Assembly (NCBI GenBank): GCA_039583875.1
Contig: CM077158.1
Coordinates: 235,406,453-235,470,452, forward strand
DNA from: Platanthera guangdongensis
Taxonomy: Eukaryota > Streptophyta > Magnoliopsida > Asparagales > Orchidaceae
Length of the DNA: 64,000 bases
Direction of reading: 5' to 3'
Part shown: one piece after another, positions 1 through 11,626 of the stretch
How the letters are laid out: each line of letters opens with the position of its first letter
Position numbering within the stretch: the first letter of the stretch is position 1
The notes under the pieces: generated by a model
The model's database searches: none
Seen by the model: only the letters and a program-made list of their open reading frames with translations
What the model was told of the DNA's origin: nothing
Program-made: the position numbers and the translations under genes

Positions 1-154
1 GTGAATGAATAAAAGACCTGTTTGTTCTTCCATTTGTGGTTGGTATTAAAGTTGCTCCTTGGGCTTCCGCATGATCAAAGTGCGAATTGGACAGTTCTGA
101 AAATATTAATTTGGCTTTAGGCTACCTTGCTGACCACTTTGAGAAAATTTAACA
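1..154 (+). repeat. 3' end of the 5' LTR of copia B
   Basis: It aligns with 3235-3388 with only scattered substitutions, and both end in AAATTTAACA. The start of this LTR is outside the window. Confidence 0.9.
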
Positions 155-166
155 TGGTATCAGAGT
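155..166 (+). other. Primer-binding site of copia B
   Basis: TGGTATCAGAG directly follows the LTR end. This is the usual plant copia site complementary to the 3' end of initiator tRNA-Met. Confidence 0.88.
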
Positions 167-282
167 GAGGTTCAGTTGCTTGAGCGGTGTTCAACCAGTG
201 TTGTTGCTCTGTACTTGAGTGGTGATCAACCTGTGTAGGTGCTCTGTGCTTCTGGAAGTTTGCTTAACCAACGATTGTTGCA

Positions 283-2492
283 ATGGAAGTGAGCTATGCA
301 AGAGGTCTTGACATTGAACTTTTAACGCCGACTAACTTCAAGAAGTGGAAGTCGTGCATGAATAATTACCTTCTTGGTGAGGAGCTATGGGAGGTCATCG
401 GTGGTGACGACAGACAGGAAGTGACTGCTGCTTTCGAAACTGCTGAGCAGGTGAGGCTCTGGAGAAAAACAAATGCAAAGACGGAGTTTGTTCTCAAGAG
501 AGCTGTTTCACCGGAGTTGTTTGATCACATCATTGGATGTGAATCAGCTGCTGATATTTGGACAACCATTGATGAGTTGTTCAATAGGAAGAATGTAGCA
601 AGGCTACAATTTTTGGAGAATGAGTTGGCCAGGACAACTCAAGGAGACCTCACTATCTCTAAATACTTCTTGAAGATGAAGAGTCTGTGTGCAGAGATTT
701 CAGCGCTTGATCCTGATGATCCTATCTCTGAGGCCAAGTTGAAAAGGCACATAATCTGCGGCTTGCGGAAGGAGTATGTTGCTTTTGTGACATCAGTTCA
801 AGGCTGGGCTACTCAACCATCTTTGCTGGAGCTTGAGAATCTGCTTGCTTCACAGGAAAGCTTGGCAAGGTAGATGGCTGGAGTCACTGTCTCTTAGGAG
901 AGCAGTGAAGCACTCTTCACGGGCAATAATAAGAAGAGATGGGAAGGGAAGAAGAAGCAAGTCGCTGCTGAGAATGAGCCTTCAACTTCTTATCAGGCAG
1001 AGAGGTGCACTGCTCCTAAGAAGGACTGGAAGAAGAACCTGAAGTGCTACAGGTGTCATCAGCGAGGACACTTCAAGCGCGACTGCAAGGTCAAACTGCA
1101 GCCTGGGCATGTTGCTGGCAAGGAGAAAGCTTGCTCTAATAGTGAGGAAGCTGAATGGGGCGGAGCTTTCATGACGGGCACTTGTGTCCGTGCCCTGTCC
1201 GCTGTCGACTTCAACGATGATTGGATCGTGGACTCCGGGTGTGGTCATCACCTCATCGGAGACAAGTCGAAGTTCTCTTCTCTGCAAGCCTACTCAGGTA
1301 ATGAAGCTATTATAACTGCTGATAATACTGTTTATGTAGTAGAGAAGGAGGGAGTTGTGTCTTTGGGTAGTGATAAGGGGCCACTCACATTAAGGAGTGT
1401 GTATCACGTACCAGGCATGAAGAAGAACCTCTTCTCGGTGACCAATGCAGTAGACGCGGGTTATCACGTTCTGTTTGGGCGAACAGAAGTGAAGTTCCTT
1501 CGCAACGTATCAGCGGTTAAGGCTGATGTTGCTCATGTGGGAGGAGAGTGAAGAACTTGTTTGTTCTTGCTACTAACTCTTATGTTAATCTGATGAGAGC
1601 AAATGATAGCGCTGCTATTTGGCATGAAAGTCTGGGGCATGTAGGAATGGATAAGCTGAAGGCTATGGATAACAGAAGCCTTGTAAGAGGCTTGCCTAAG
1701 CTATCTTAATTTGGCGACAGTGACGTTTGCGCGGGATGTCAGTACGGCAAGGCTCATCTCCTTCCGTTTGATAAATCACAAACGAGGAGCAAGAGACCAT
1801 TGGAGTGCATCCATGGAGACTTGATGGGACCAACCGTTACTGCAAGCCTTGGCGGGAGCAGATACATGCTTGTGCTGATTGATGACTACTCAAGACACAC
1901 TTGGGTATATTTCTTGAAGGAAAAGTCAGAAGCCTTCCGTTTGTTTGTGTATTTCAAGGAGTTGGTGGATGGCCGGTTTGGCTTGCGGATCAAGAAGCTT
2001 AGAATAGACAACGGTGGTTAGTTTATCTCCTCCGAGTTTTCTAACTTCTGCAGGGAGCACGAGATCCAACGAGAGCTCACTTGTGCTCACACTCCACAAT
2101 AAAATGGAGTAGCGGAGCGAAAGATCCGTCATCTGACGGAGACTTGCAAATGCTGGCTTCATGCGAAAGACATTCCAAGGTCCTTTTGGGCGGAGGGGAT
2201 GACTTGTGCTTCTTACGTCATCAATCGGATGCCGCTTAGCCCGATCAACATGAAGACTCCTTTTGAAATGTTGCTGAAGGAGAAGCCTAGTGTGGAACAC
2301 CTTCGGGTGTTAGGTTCAACTTGCTATGCGCATGTCCCGGATGCTTCAAGGACTAAGCTGGATGCAAAGTCAAGGAAGCTTTTCTTTGTTGGCTACGATG
2401 AGCGGAAGAAGGGATGGAAATGCATGGATCCTGCGACGAAGAAGTTCGTTGTGTCAAGAGATGTTGTCTTTGACGAGCTGACGTCGTATGGA
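283..2492 (+). pseudogene. Degenerate copia gag-protease-integrase (B)
   Basis: The frame opens at the ATG at 283 and gives about 196 residues of copia gag (UBN2-like) before a TAG at 871. Later pieces hold a CCHC zinc knuckle (CYRCHQRGHFKRDC, about 1045-1086), the protease motif VDSG (about 1231), the pre-integrase zinc region, and integrase core pieces with HGDLMG and DNGG. Nonsense codons lie at 871, 896, 1708, 2019 and 2099, and a frameshift near 1548. After the residues DELTSYG the frame runs straight into LTR sequence, so reverse transcriptase and RNase H are absent. Element A supplies the intact alignment. No product is expected beyond truncated gag. Confidence 0.9.
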
Positions 2493-3388
2493 GCTGTCCA
2501 TGTGATGATGTCGGCGGACTGTGCAGACTGTATCATGTCCGCATAGTGTGGGCAGTCTGGTGCAAGATCGCCCAGTAGTGAACATCGGTGCCTTACTTCT
2601 GGTGGTTTTCTTGGTATCCGGCTAAGTCTTTGCGGACTCAGCGGACGAAGGTTTTGCTAGTGCACGGGCTGGGGTGGTGATTCTATCCACTAGGGTGGTG
2701 ACCACACTCCTCACCTCGCCTATAAATAGAACACCCCCAACACGTCTACAGTAACGGAATGAACAGTAAGTTGGGCTTGGGCAAGTGTTGCGGTCTGCGG
2801 TTTTCTGTCCGCGCGGGTTGAGTAGCGCTGACAGTGTGCTGTCTGTAGGTCACGCAACTAGCTTCAAGGAGCTAGGAGTTGGGCATTGAAGTGTGCGGTC
2901 TCAGCTGGTCGCTTCAGCGGCTTGTCAGTTTTCTGCTTCAGCATGTTCAAGTTCCAATAACCTGTCCGCCGGTCTCAGGCGGGTAGGCGGTCTGTTCCTC
3001 AATTCAGCAGGCAGCAAATAACAGTGTGTCCGCTTGACCTCGCGGTCTCGGCGGACTCCGTATGCTATTCGGTTTGTATCAGTTGCAGCTCGAGCGGCTT
3101 GGGCGATCTTGGCGGACTAGGCGATCTCGGCGGTCTCCAGTGCTGTCCGCCCAGCTTGTTCTGTTCTTTCTGCTTGTAGCTTGTGTACTAGCGAAATCAT
3201 GTCTCGCTACGTATACCTCGCCTTGTAAAGAAGTGTGAATGAATAAAAGACCTGCTTGTTCTTCCATTTGTGGTTGGTGTTAAACTTGCTCCTTAGGCTT
3301 CCGCATGATCAAAGTGCGAACTGGGTAGTTCTGAGAATATTAATTTGGCTTTAGGCTACCTTGCTGATCACTTTGAGAAAATTTAACA
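2493..3388 (+). repeat. 3' LTR remnant of copia B, 5' part deleted
   Basis: It matches the second half of the LTR of element A (from about 58487 to 59409). It starts abruptly inside the LTR, directly joined to pol at about 2493, and ends in TTTAACA. A TATAAATA box lies at 2721-2728, at the same place as in A (58713-58720). Confidence 0.87.
2721..2728 (+). promoter_or_regulatory. LTR TATA box (B)
   Basis: TATAAATA follows a stretch conserved in the related LTRs of A, C and D and marks the probable U3/R border. Confidence 0.6.
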
Positions 3389-3870
3389 GCTCACAAAGGA
3401 TTGCCAGAGGAAAGAAGGAAAACACTCTCTATACCATGCATGCAAGGTTGGGAAAAGGGCATGTAGCAGTTTCGAAGGAAGTCTCTACCGAGCTATGGCG
3501 CGTAGGAAGTCTATACCATGATTGCTACAAGAACGCGTCACCGAGTTACGTTATGAATTCCTATTTAGCCCTCCTCGTTCGTACCTTCACTTGAGCCAAC
3601 GGTTAAAAAAATTCTCTACGGGGAAGGCCACCACCACTGGCGGAGCCGGTGGCGGCCTGATCAGACCCCACAAACAGGGTCATCGAACGTTGGCGGCCCC
3701 GACGGGGATAGGCCAGAGGCAATCCAACGGCGCCCCTGGCCTTGACCACGGAAACTGAGTTTCACGGGTAGGGCCATTGTCGGCGGTGGCACTGCCCGCC
3801 GGACAACCCCCGGTTTTTACCCACCGGGCAGGCCGCCGGCAGCGGCAAAGCCAGAAGTCATTTTTTTTAT
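3389..3870. other. Unassigned stretch, no gene recognised
   Basis: This is flank to the right of copia B. The part from about 3630 to 3860 is GC-rich, with short inverted stretches around GGCGGAGCCGG and CCGGCGGC. Open frames here are short and match nothing I recognise. Confidence 0.4.
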
Positions 3871-4077
3871 TTCTAAAAAAAGTGTATAATAAAAAAATTT
3901 ATAATGATTTTAAATACTTTTAAAATTAAATTATATAATAACAAAATATACAGAATAAATTATGTAATTTTAAAACTTATAAAAAAATTTAAATAAATAA
4001 TAAAAATACTTATAAAAATAATATTAAAAACGATTATACTTATAAACAGAATAATACTTATAAAAATAATAATTATA
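3871..4077. repeat. AT-rich low-complexity tract
   Basis: Almost entirely A and T, with many TAAAAAT and AATAATA runs. It lies beside the LINE tail. Confidence 0.7.
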
Positions 4078-4740
4078 CAACAACAACACTCAAGCCTTTA
4101 TCCCATTACAGTGGGGTCGGCTTATGGATCCTTTGTCGTCATTGTGCCATATCTTTTGTCATACTCTCACTAATGCCTAAGTACATCTTGTCTTATAGTT
4201 TCATTACAATTCTTTATTGGTCTACCCCTCTTTTGTTTAACATTCCTAGTGACTAGACTCTCACAACGCCTAACAGGTGCCTCTAATGGTCTCCTTTGTA
4301 CTTGTCCAAACCATCTTAGTCGAGCTTCTCGCATCTTCTCTGCAATTGGTGCTACTCTCGTCTTATCCCTGATACAATCATTTCTAATTTTATCCAGTTT
4401 CGTGTTTCCACGCATCCACTTAAACATTCTCATCTCCGCAACCCCCATTTTTTGCTCATGTACACAATTCACTACCCAACACTTAGAGCTATAGAGGATC
4501 GCTGGTCTAATTGCAGTACGGTAAAACATGCCCGTAAGTTTTAATAGTACTTTACGATCATATATGATCCCTGACGCGACTCTCCACTTTAACCAACCCG
4601 CTTGGATTATGTGTAACATCATTATCAATATCTCCATTTTTTTGAATTATCAATCCAAGATATTTAGAACACTTACTATAGGAAATATCTTGATCATCCA
4701 ACTTAATAACGAAGTCATCTGTCCTTGCACTGCTAAATTT
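4078..4740 (-). mobile_element. 3' fragment of an RTE-type LINE
   Basis: On the minus strand a frame (4637-4170) gives the C-terminal part of a plant non-LTR reverse transcriptase. It includes GWLKWRVASG, a FYRTAIRPAILY stretch, KMGVAEMRM and a LRWFGQVQRR stretch, all hallmarks of this family. Downstream on the same strand lies the tail with a short GTGGGG hairpin and a terminal TTG repeat (seen as ACAACAACA at 4079-4088 on the plus strand). That tail is typical of plant RTE elements and of the SINEs that use them. The 5' part with endonuclease and RT core is missing, as in most 5'-truncated LINE copies. Confidence 0.85.
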
Positions 4741-4920
4741 AAGCTTTATATACTCCGTCTAGCACGAGCAAAACCCTCCTGGAGGCGGCCGAAGGGCGCC
4801 GCGAAGATGCTTGTATATATACAATAAATAGTGAAGCACGATGGAAGCAGAGAACACATGCACGCAGTAGAACTGGTGTTATTTATTTTGTATTCAGAGT
4901 GCAGTCTGCAGCTAAATACA

Positions 4921-5434
4921 TTAAAATTCACCACCATCATGTCCCCTATTGCTTTGTTCATACCTGGTAGTAGAGTTATGAATGCATTTCTGTTTGGGTC
5001 CCATAGGAGGCTGGGGGAGAGGGCACAACTCACAAATGCATCTGCTTCCCAATGGGCTGCAGCTGGAATATTTATGCTCGCAATTAGGCGAAACCTTGAG
5101 TTGATCTATGCAATATTCGCTGCAAGTTTCATGCTCGCATGTACCCGGAGTCCATGTGCGAGCCGATATTCGAACGCATCCGTCACCAAATTCAGATACA
5201 TTAGGCTTACCGAATTTTGCTTCGTTGGCACTCCATGATCCCATCCCTGCATCAACCATGTCATTACTTCATTACTACAGGGATACTGTGTGTGTGCGCG
5301 TGTGTATTTGAGTGTGCGTGTGTTGAAGTCGTGAAATCACCAAAGTATCCTGGGGAGAATGAGAAAGACTGATCACCTAAGCTTAGAAGTATTAAGAGTA
5401 TTGTAACTGCAATCATTCGCCTGGAGAACTCCAT
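4921..5434 (-). CDS. Defensin-like secreted cysteine-rich peptide, copy 1
   Basis: Two exons are inferred on the minus strand. Exon 1 (5434-5377) starts at ATG and encodes a 19-residue hydrophobic signal peptide. A 130-bp intron (5376-5247) has donor TTAG/GTGATC and acceptor GATGCAG/GG, phase 1. Exon 2 (5246-4921) encodes the mature part; the full product is 127 residues. Ten cysteines lie at about residues 43, 56, 61, 65, 75, 82, 89, 91, 94 and 107. CSEYC (CX3C) and CIC (CXC) fit the plant CS-alpha-beta pattern. Exon split after the signal peptide is also typical of plant defensin-like and SCR-type genes. A possible AATAAA signal lies at 4887-4882. It is probably exported to the apoplast; its target is unknown. 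Compared with copy 2 it lacks the upstream TATA stretch, so expression is doubtful. Confidence 0.72.
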
Positions 5435-6357
5435 GAGTAAATGTAATTGAGGTGTAAAGCTAGAGCTTACAAACTATGTTGTTGAAGAAGCACAATTAAT
5501 AAGGATGCCTGCTCTTATCAATCTACCCTCATTTTTTAGTGAATGCTTATTTCAAATTTGTTCTTAGCATTGTTATTTTCCCTTTAGAATTATCATTTCT
5601 TTAATATTTGTTGTTAGAAAATACTAATTAATACGTGGCTAACCAAGCATTATTCAAATTGTACTGAATCTCATCCATTTGGACTCTCCAAATTAATGAC
5701 CGAAAATAACCGTTTTCTCAAAAAATAATAATGAGACTCATTAAAAGCTCTTCATTGATTTTAAATCTGTCCATATCTCCTAAATTTTCTAAGTTATCTT
5801 CTCCTAATCTTCTTCTATATATAGACTAATAGCAAATTATTACAAGATGCTACCGAATAAATACAACAACTTGTGTTAAGGCAAAAACACACACTTGTGA
5901 AATCATGAACATTTTCTCCTAATCATGAAATCATGAGCAATTTCTAGAGAGGAACTGTCACAGGAGGAGCACGCTTTGAGCAAGAGAGTGAGCAGAGAGC
6001 CAAGTCTTCGTCAGAAAATCTCAGAGCTCCCTCTTCTCGTCTTTTTTTGTCCTTGAAAATGAAGGCATGGGCACATTTTTTATAGTTTTCTAGGGGGCGG
6101 CATTGGTAAATGCATCTTCTTCGAAATTGAACTGGTGAATAAGAGCGTGCGATTCTGGTCACCTGGAAATCATTTTTAGGAAAACGACGATTATCCCCCA
6201 GGCGGGCCGGGAAGATTTGTTGGTGAGACAACGACGACGAAGAAGTGTGCTCGAGAAAATCTCGTGAGGGCGCGCGATGGGCACCGATCGGGCGCGGGCG
6301 CGGCACCAAGCAGGCGCGCGCGGTACCTAGTCGGAATGCATGGGATCGCGCATCGCA

Positions 6358-9300
6358 TGTAAGACCCCTCTCCCCTTACCAGGAGGTAACTCGGTATTAT
6401 GCCCAGAAGCGCCGCCTTTCAGTAACACTAACTCACGGGTTAGTCGACACCGCAAGATGTCGATCCTGCCGGCTAGTACGATCATTCAACCTGTTTCAGC
6501 CAATAGAGAATAGAAGTAAAGCAAGTAGTAATAACTAACAAGTCCACAAAGATCACAGTACATATCACATATATATGAAAATGAAAGTACAACAGTAGTC
6601 CACAATGAGTACAATGAAAGAGAAAATGGCTTATGCCCTGTACATGAATATCGAATTTCTCTCTCTCTCTCTCTCACACAAAATCAAAGTAAGCAGAAGC
6701 TAATCTATCATCGGTACAAGCATCATCACCTGACGCCGGGCTGCAGTAGTAGTAGTAGTTGGTATCAGCTCCTCATGTCCTGCCACCTCATCCTGCTGGT
6801 TGTACTGGTGCTCCAACTCCTCGAGCTCCTAAAATGATACGGTCACAGCCGACCGTCAGTCATAAAGACTAAGCCATTATTGTCCTTGCCTCACCCCCAC
6901 GACTGCTAGGTACCGAGCTGGAGGACGAAGCGGAGGACAACAAAGGGTATAAAAGGGAAGCAGGTGACAATGGATCTAATCTATCAAGATTATGTAATAG
7001 CAAGTATATCTCTACTCTACCAGTTTTATATAATACAAATAAAGTAAGTAAGAACAGTACTGAAAAGAAGTACAATAAGTAAAGTAAAGAGCGGAGCAAA
7101 AAGTAAATTATTTACTGCTAAACTATCATCATAGAAGTACCTTAACTTATATGAAAGCCCATACAAACTTATAAGTTAAGGTTTCAAAAATGTAACTTAT
7201 CATATAAAATAGCCCATACTAATCTATTTGATAAGGATATATGGTGCATATGTCCTAAGTATGTATGTATGATATGGTATGCAGTTTATGATTCATACAA
7301 GTGCAACTCTCACACACAACTCTGTGATCACAGACCTTTAGTTTCCACTTTCTGGAGTTAGCTTAACTCTCTGGTACTACCATTGTGTCTATGACAGTAG
7401 TGGAGAGGGCGTCTCCACTCCTAGGAGGGTATGCACACTACCAGTCCTATACCTCCTATACGCCTCTGTACACGTCCTAGGTGCACTCTACAGTCTTTGC
7501 GTACTAATTGCTGGCTACCTACAAGTCTTTTTTGTCGAGTTTGTGTTTTTGGGGATCGTCCTCCAAATCACAGTATAAAATAACTCACTAGCCCCTCAAA
7601 CCCTCACACCTTGCCAGAGTCACCGTACTGCCATCGGTGTGACGATTGACCCAGTACCGCATGACCCGCCCCTAGTTTGTTTCTATGCACATGCAATATA
7701 TTCCAAACCGAGCGTCCAGCTCGTAGGACCAACCCGTTCTGAAGTGAAACCTCCTGAGCCTCCAGCTCGCAGGACCAAACCTGTCCTGATATCAAACTGC
7801 CGAGCCTCCAGCTCATAGGAACAAACCTATCCTGATTTCAAACTCCCGAGCCTCCATCTCGCAGGACCAATCCTGTCCTGATATCAAACTCTCGAGCCTC
7901 CAGCACACAGGACCAAACCTGTCCTGATATCAATCTCTCGAGTCTCCATCTCGCAGGACCAAACCTGTCCTGATATCAAACTCTCGAGCCTCCAGCTCAC
8001 AGGACTAACGGTCCTGAATCCCTCCAACCCTTCATGGGTGAGATTGTCACATCATTCTCTTAATCCTGAATCCCTCCAACCCTTCACAGGTGAGATTATC
8101 ACATCGTTCTCTTAAACTATTAGACAACTCTTGTCTAATGGTTATTACACGTAGCAACTTAGGGATATTGCTTGGACTGCCCAAGGCATGCCCGGTGAAG
8201 GGCTCTCGGGGGTACTAGGAACTACGATGAGCTGAAGCCCAAAACTTACTTTCTCAAGGACACTTACTCTTATTAGTGTTTACCCATTATTAATACCCAA
8301 CTTTCCATGTTACTCTGGTGTGAACCTAGTGACTTAAAGTATTAATGTGAGAGCGGCAGTCTTCTACTGTTCTCCGATCTAGATACTCTCCTTGGGGTTT
8401 TGCACTCTAACTCTCATTACTAAGTAGTGATCTACTTGACACCAACCAGGGTTTCAACTTCCCAATGTAGTTCTCCTTCTAACCACTTTTCATATCCCCC
8501 TGTGGGTCCTAGTGTTATACACTACTTTTGCTATACGCAGCCCACAACCTAATCTTAACCCATGTGATATGACTCTAAATCTCTTGGGACAAATGCCCCT
8601 AAATATTTATCATGGGTTTATCTTATGTTTGGAGTTGACCCTTTATGATTTCTCCATTTTTCTAAGTATTTAGGGTCTTAAATTAAATCATATGATTATG
8701 TGAACTAGGTTACTTTGTATATGAACTGCCTTATCCAAAGGTCCAACATGCCTAAGTAATTTTCCTGAAGTTCCTCTAGGTTAAATATGACTTTCCACCA
8801 AGGATCTCAATTTTTATGATTGAATTGTCATATATTTTCTATTTATGATTAAATCCATAATTAGTCCATTTTTCAAATAAAGTACATAAATATTCAACCA
8901 AAAATTCCTGAAAAATTACTAGTGATCAATAATGATATAATAATACTAAATACAGAATTTCATGATCTTAGCCAGTGATTTGACCTAACATAATTCCATA
9001 TGAACATTATTACCAAAATGCCACTATTAGGGTTTTCAACATAAATATTCATCCAAAAATTCTCAAATAATTATAATAGGTTTGAATCACAAAAATAAGA
9101 TACTGTAAAGTTTTCCATAATATTTCAACAGTATTTTACCTTACATTTAAATATTATTCTATAAGGGGTAAAATGGTAAATCTACTTAAAACACAAGATA
9201 AAATTCTCAAACAAGTTCATAAGTTTTTATAGAGATGTATAATGTCATATTAGGGCTTGTAACAATCTTTCAGAATTCAATAAAATCAGTAGCCATATTT

Positions 9301-11288
9301 TCCAATTTTATTTCTAAATAGGCCTATTTTCTAATAATTCAAAATAATGAGATTTTTGATCCCAAAAACTCAAACTTCCTATGAGAGGTGTATTTAATCC
9401 CTACAAGCCTCTGTCCAGAGTTTCATGAACATGAATTGGGCCAAATGGGCTAAATTTCCCATTTCCCCATTTCTACTATAGGCACACAAATTACAATATA
9501 CCTTCATCATTCTTGTTGGATTTCCCCAACATGCAGAGGTAAAAATGTCCTGAAATTTCTACCATGGTCACACATTGACCCAATGACCATGCTACCCAAA
9601 TTTGGGGTCAATTGGAGTGGGGAATCTCCCAAAATTTAATTAAGTTAACAATTAATATTTATCCAAAAACTATGGAAAAATACTTTCCAAAAATTCCTAT
9701 TTTCGATCAGTACCTAAGTCTAACCTTATTACATGCATGGCCAAAGTTTCATGACATGTGGAGTTAGGGTTTGGCATGGGCACTCATTTAAAAATTTTCC
9801 CTAGCCTAGGACCAGTGTTACTAGAATGGTCCTATAGGAAGCTATATGCTCCAAATTACAACTTTAGGGTGTCATTTTGAAAGTAAAACCTAGATCTACT
9901 TTTTTTCATAATAAACATAATTTCTGGGAATGCATCTAAAAGGCTTAAAAATTGCATGCAAGATAACTGTGAAAGTGTGACAATAATATACACTATTCAA
10001 ATATTAATAACATTAAATTAATTCCATCATTTTAGACGACATCACTTCATCATCCCCATCAGCCGACGACTGAGATCGAGCTGTCCTGTAACATTTGATC
10101 TTCCATTCCCGGCCACTTGGGCCACCGCCGCCGGTTATTATCGCCACCACCTCCATTGAGGTGGTGGCTTTCGTTTTCCGGCGATGTGGACGCCGAAGGT
10201 GGCTCCTCCGGCGAACCCAAGCTAGAACAAAAGCTCGGAAAAATGCGCACTTGCTCACATGATATCGGGCTCAATTGAGCCTGATATCTCTCCTAATTGA
10301 GCTAGAATGCTAGCACAGAGGGAGGGGAGGAGAAATAGACCCTTAGATGAGCTTGACGACGGGTTCGGTGGTGGTGCGCCATGGCCGATCGGTTTTCCGA
10401 TGAGCTAGCTCCAAACTCCGATTCTCCACGATTTACCTCGATCCAGGACTCGATTTCCACTCCTCTAGGCTCACTGAAGGTGATGGTGGGTTGGTTTTGG
10501 CTGGGAGTGGCTGTTTTGAAAAAGGGGTGGCTGGCCTCTTCTTTGGATGTATTACCCTTGCTTCCAAGTGGCCACCAACCCCTAAATCTTACTGAAATGA
10601 TGCCTGGGAACTGAGGCAAAAGCTGGGCAGAGGGAAGGAAGGCCAAGTGGCCTCCATCCCCTCTTTCCCTCTCTTCTCTCTCCTTTTTTCCCCAAATTTC
10701 CAAAACTACCCCCTTGCATGCAATCTCTCTCCAATTTCAGGGGGATAGGGGCTGTTATTGACCATTTAGGCTGGTCATGGGCCTTGGCTTATGGGCTTTG
10801 CCAATTGGGAATGAGCTTGGCCTTCCTTTTTCTTCCTTTAGGCCATTTGTTGACTTGTTGACTTCTTAGGTTGACTGGGTCAACATGGTGAGTGGGCTGG
10901 CACCACTTTATGGTCATGGACCCAATGACACCACCCAACTTGGGTTGGGCCATAGTGGTGCCCCACTTGGGTTAGTTGGGCTTATAGGTGTGGGTTTGAC
11001 CAATTTAGGGTTAAGGTTGACTTGGGTCAACTTGGGTCAATGGTTGACCCAATGATGTGGCTTTGGTACACTTAGATTGTTTTTAGGGTTAGGGGCATAG
11101 TGGTGGGGCCAATGTGTAGCTAAGATTCTAATTTGGGCTAGTTTGACTTGAGTTGACTTGGGCCCTATAGTGGGCCCGATGTGACTCCATCCTAACTCCA
11201 TGAGTCAAACCTAGCCTAAACCCATACCCCCATCATATGTCCTAACCTAATCTAAGTTAATGGGTCTAATAGGAAATGTGATGTTACA
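6358..11288 (-). mobile_element. Probable solo LTR of a Ty3/gypsy element, 4.9 kb
   Basis: The insertion begins TGTAAGACCC and ends GATGTTACA, so it has TG...CA ends and a TGTAA/TTACA terminal inverted repeat. Near-identical 5-bp repeats flank it (TCGCA at 6353-6357, CCGCA at 11289-11293), and the second block copy shows the site without it near 55800. I found no RT, integrase or gag frame and no internal long direct repeat pair. Read on the minus strand the ends resemble long LTRs of Tekay/Del-like gypsy elements. A non-autonomous element with degraded LTRs is the alternative. Confidence 0.65.
7710..8010. repeat. 46-bp tandem repeat inside the solo LTR
   Basis: About six units beginning GAGCCTCCAGCTC and carrying GGACCAAACCTGTCCTGATA occur at a 46-bp period. 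Confidence 0.85.
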
Positions 11289-11626
11289 CCGCATGACTGC
11301 GCACGACATGCCACGCGGGGGTGCGCACCGCACTGCACCTCGCACGAGAGGGGACGCGGGCGCGTGAGAGGCCGCGTTGGCGTGCGAGAGGGCAGACATG
11401 TGCGCAAGAGAGCACATGTGTGCGCTCGCCGCAAACTGTTGTTGCGGGCACGCGTGATCCTAAACCTAGGTGTGCACCGAACGACGTGTGGGGTTGTGGG
11501 GCTTACACACGTAGGCATGCACGCTGCATGCGGAGGGGAGGGGCGACGCAGCGCACAACGCGAGGTGGGACGACGCGGAGCATAGGAGGCTCTAGGCAAT
11601 TGCTCGGCGGTCGGCGTGCACGAGAC

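Larger units (their letters stand above)
1..3388 (+). mobile_element. Ty1/copia retrotransposon B, internally deleted copy
   Basis: The last 154 bases of a 5' LTR are followed by a primer-binding site, a gag-pol remnant and the last 896 bases of a 3' LTR. Both LTR pieces end in the same tract, finishing TTTAACA. It is the same family as element A at 57551-64000, which shows what is missing here: the reverse transcriptase, RNase H, and the first part of the 3' LTR. The 5' part of the element lies outside the window, so a TSD cannot be tested. The coding part has several stops and frameshifts, so the copy cannot move by itself. Confidence 0.92.
4760..11626. repeat. Duplicated host block, copy 1
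   Basis: The pieces 4760-6357 and 11289-11626 match 35700-36453, parts of 36454-39258, and 55484-56115 in order and orientation. The block carries the defensin-like gene, its upstream region and a GC-rich tail. It is broken by the insertion at 6358-11288. The first copy has no F-type LTR at its GAAGG site (about 6077), so it preserves the empty target. The right end at 11626 abuts a gypsy fragment. Confidence 0.85.
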
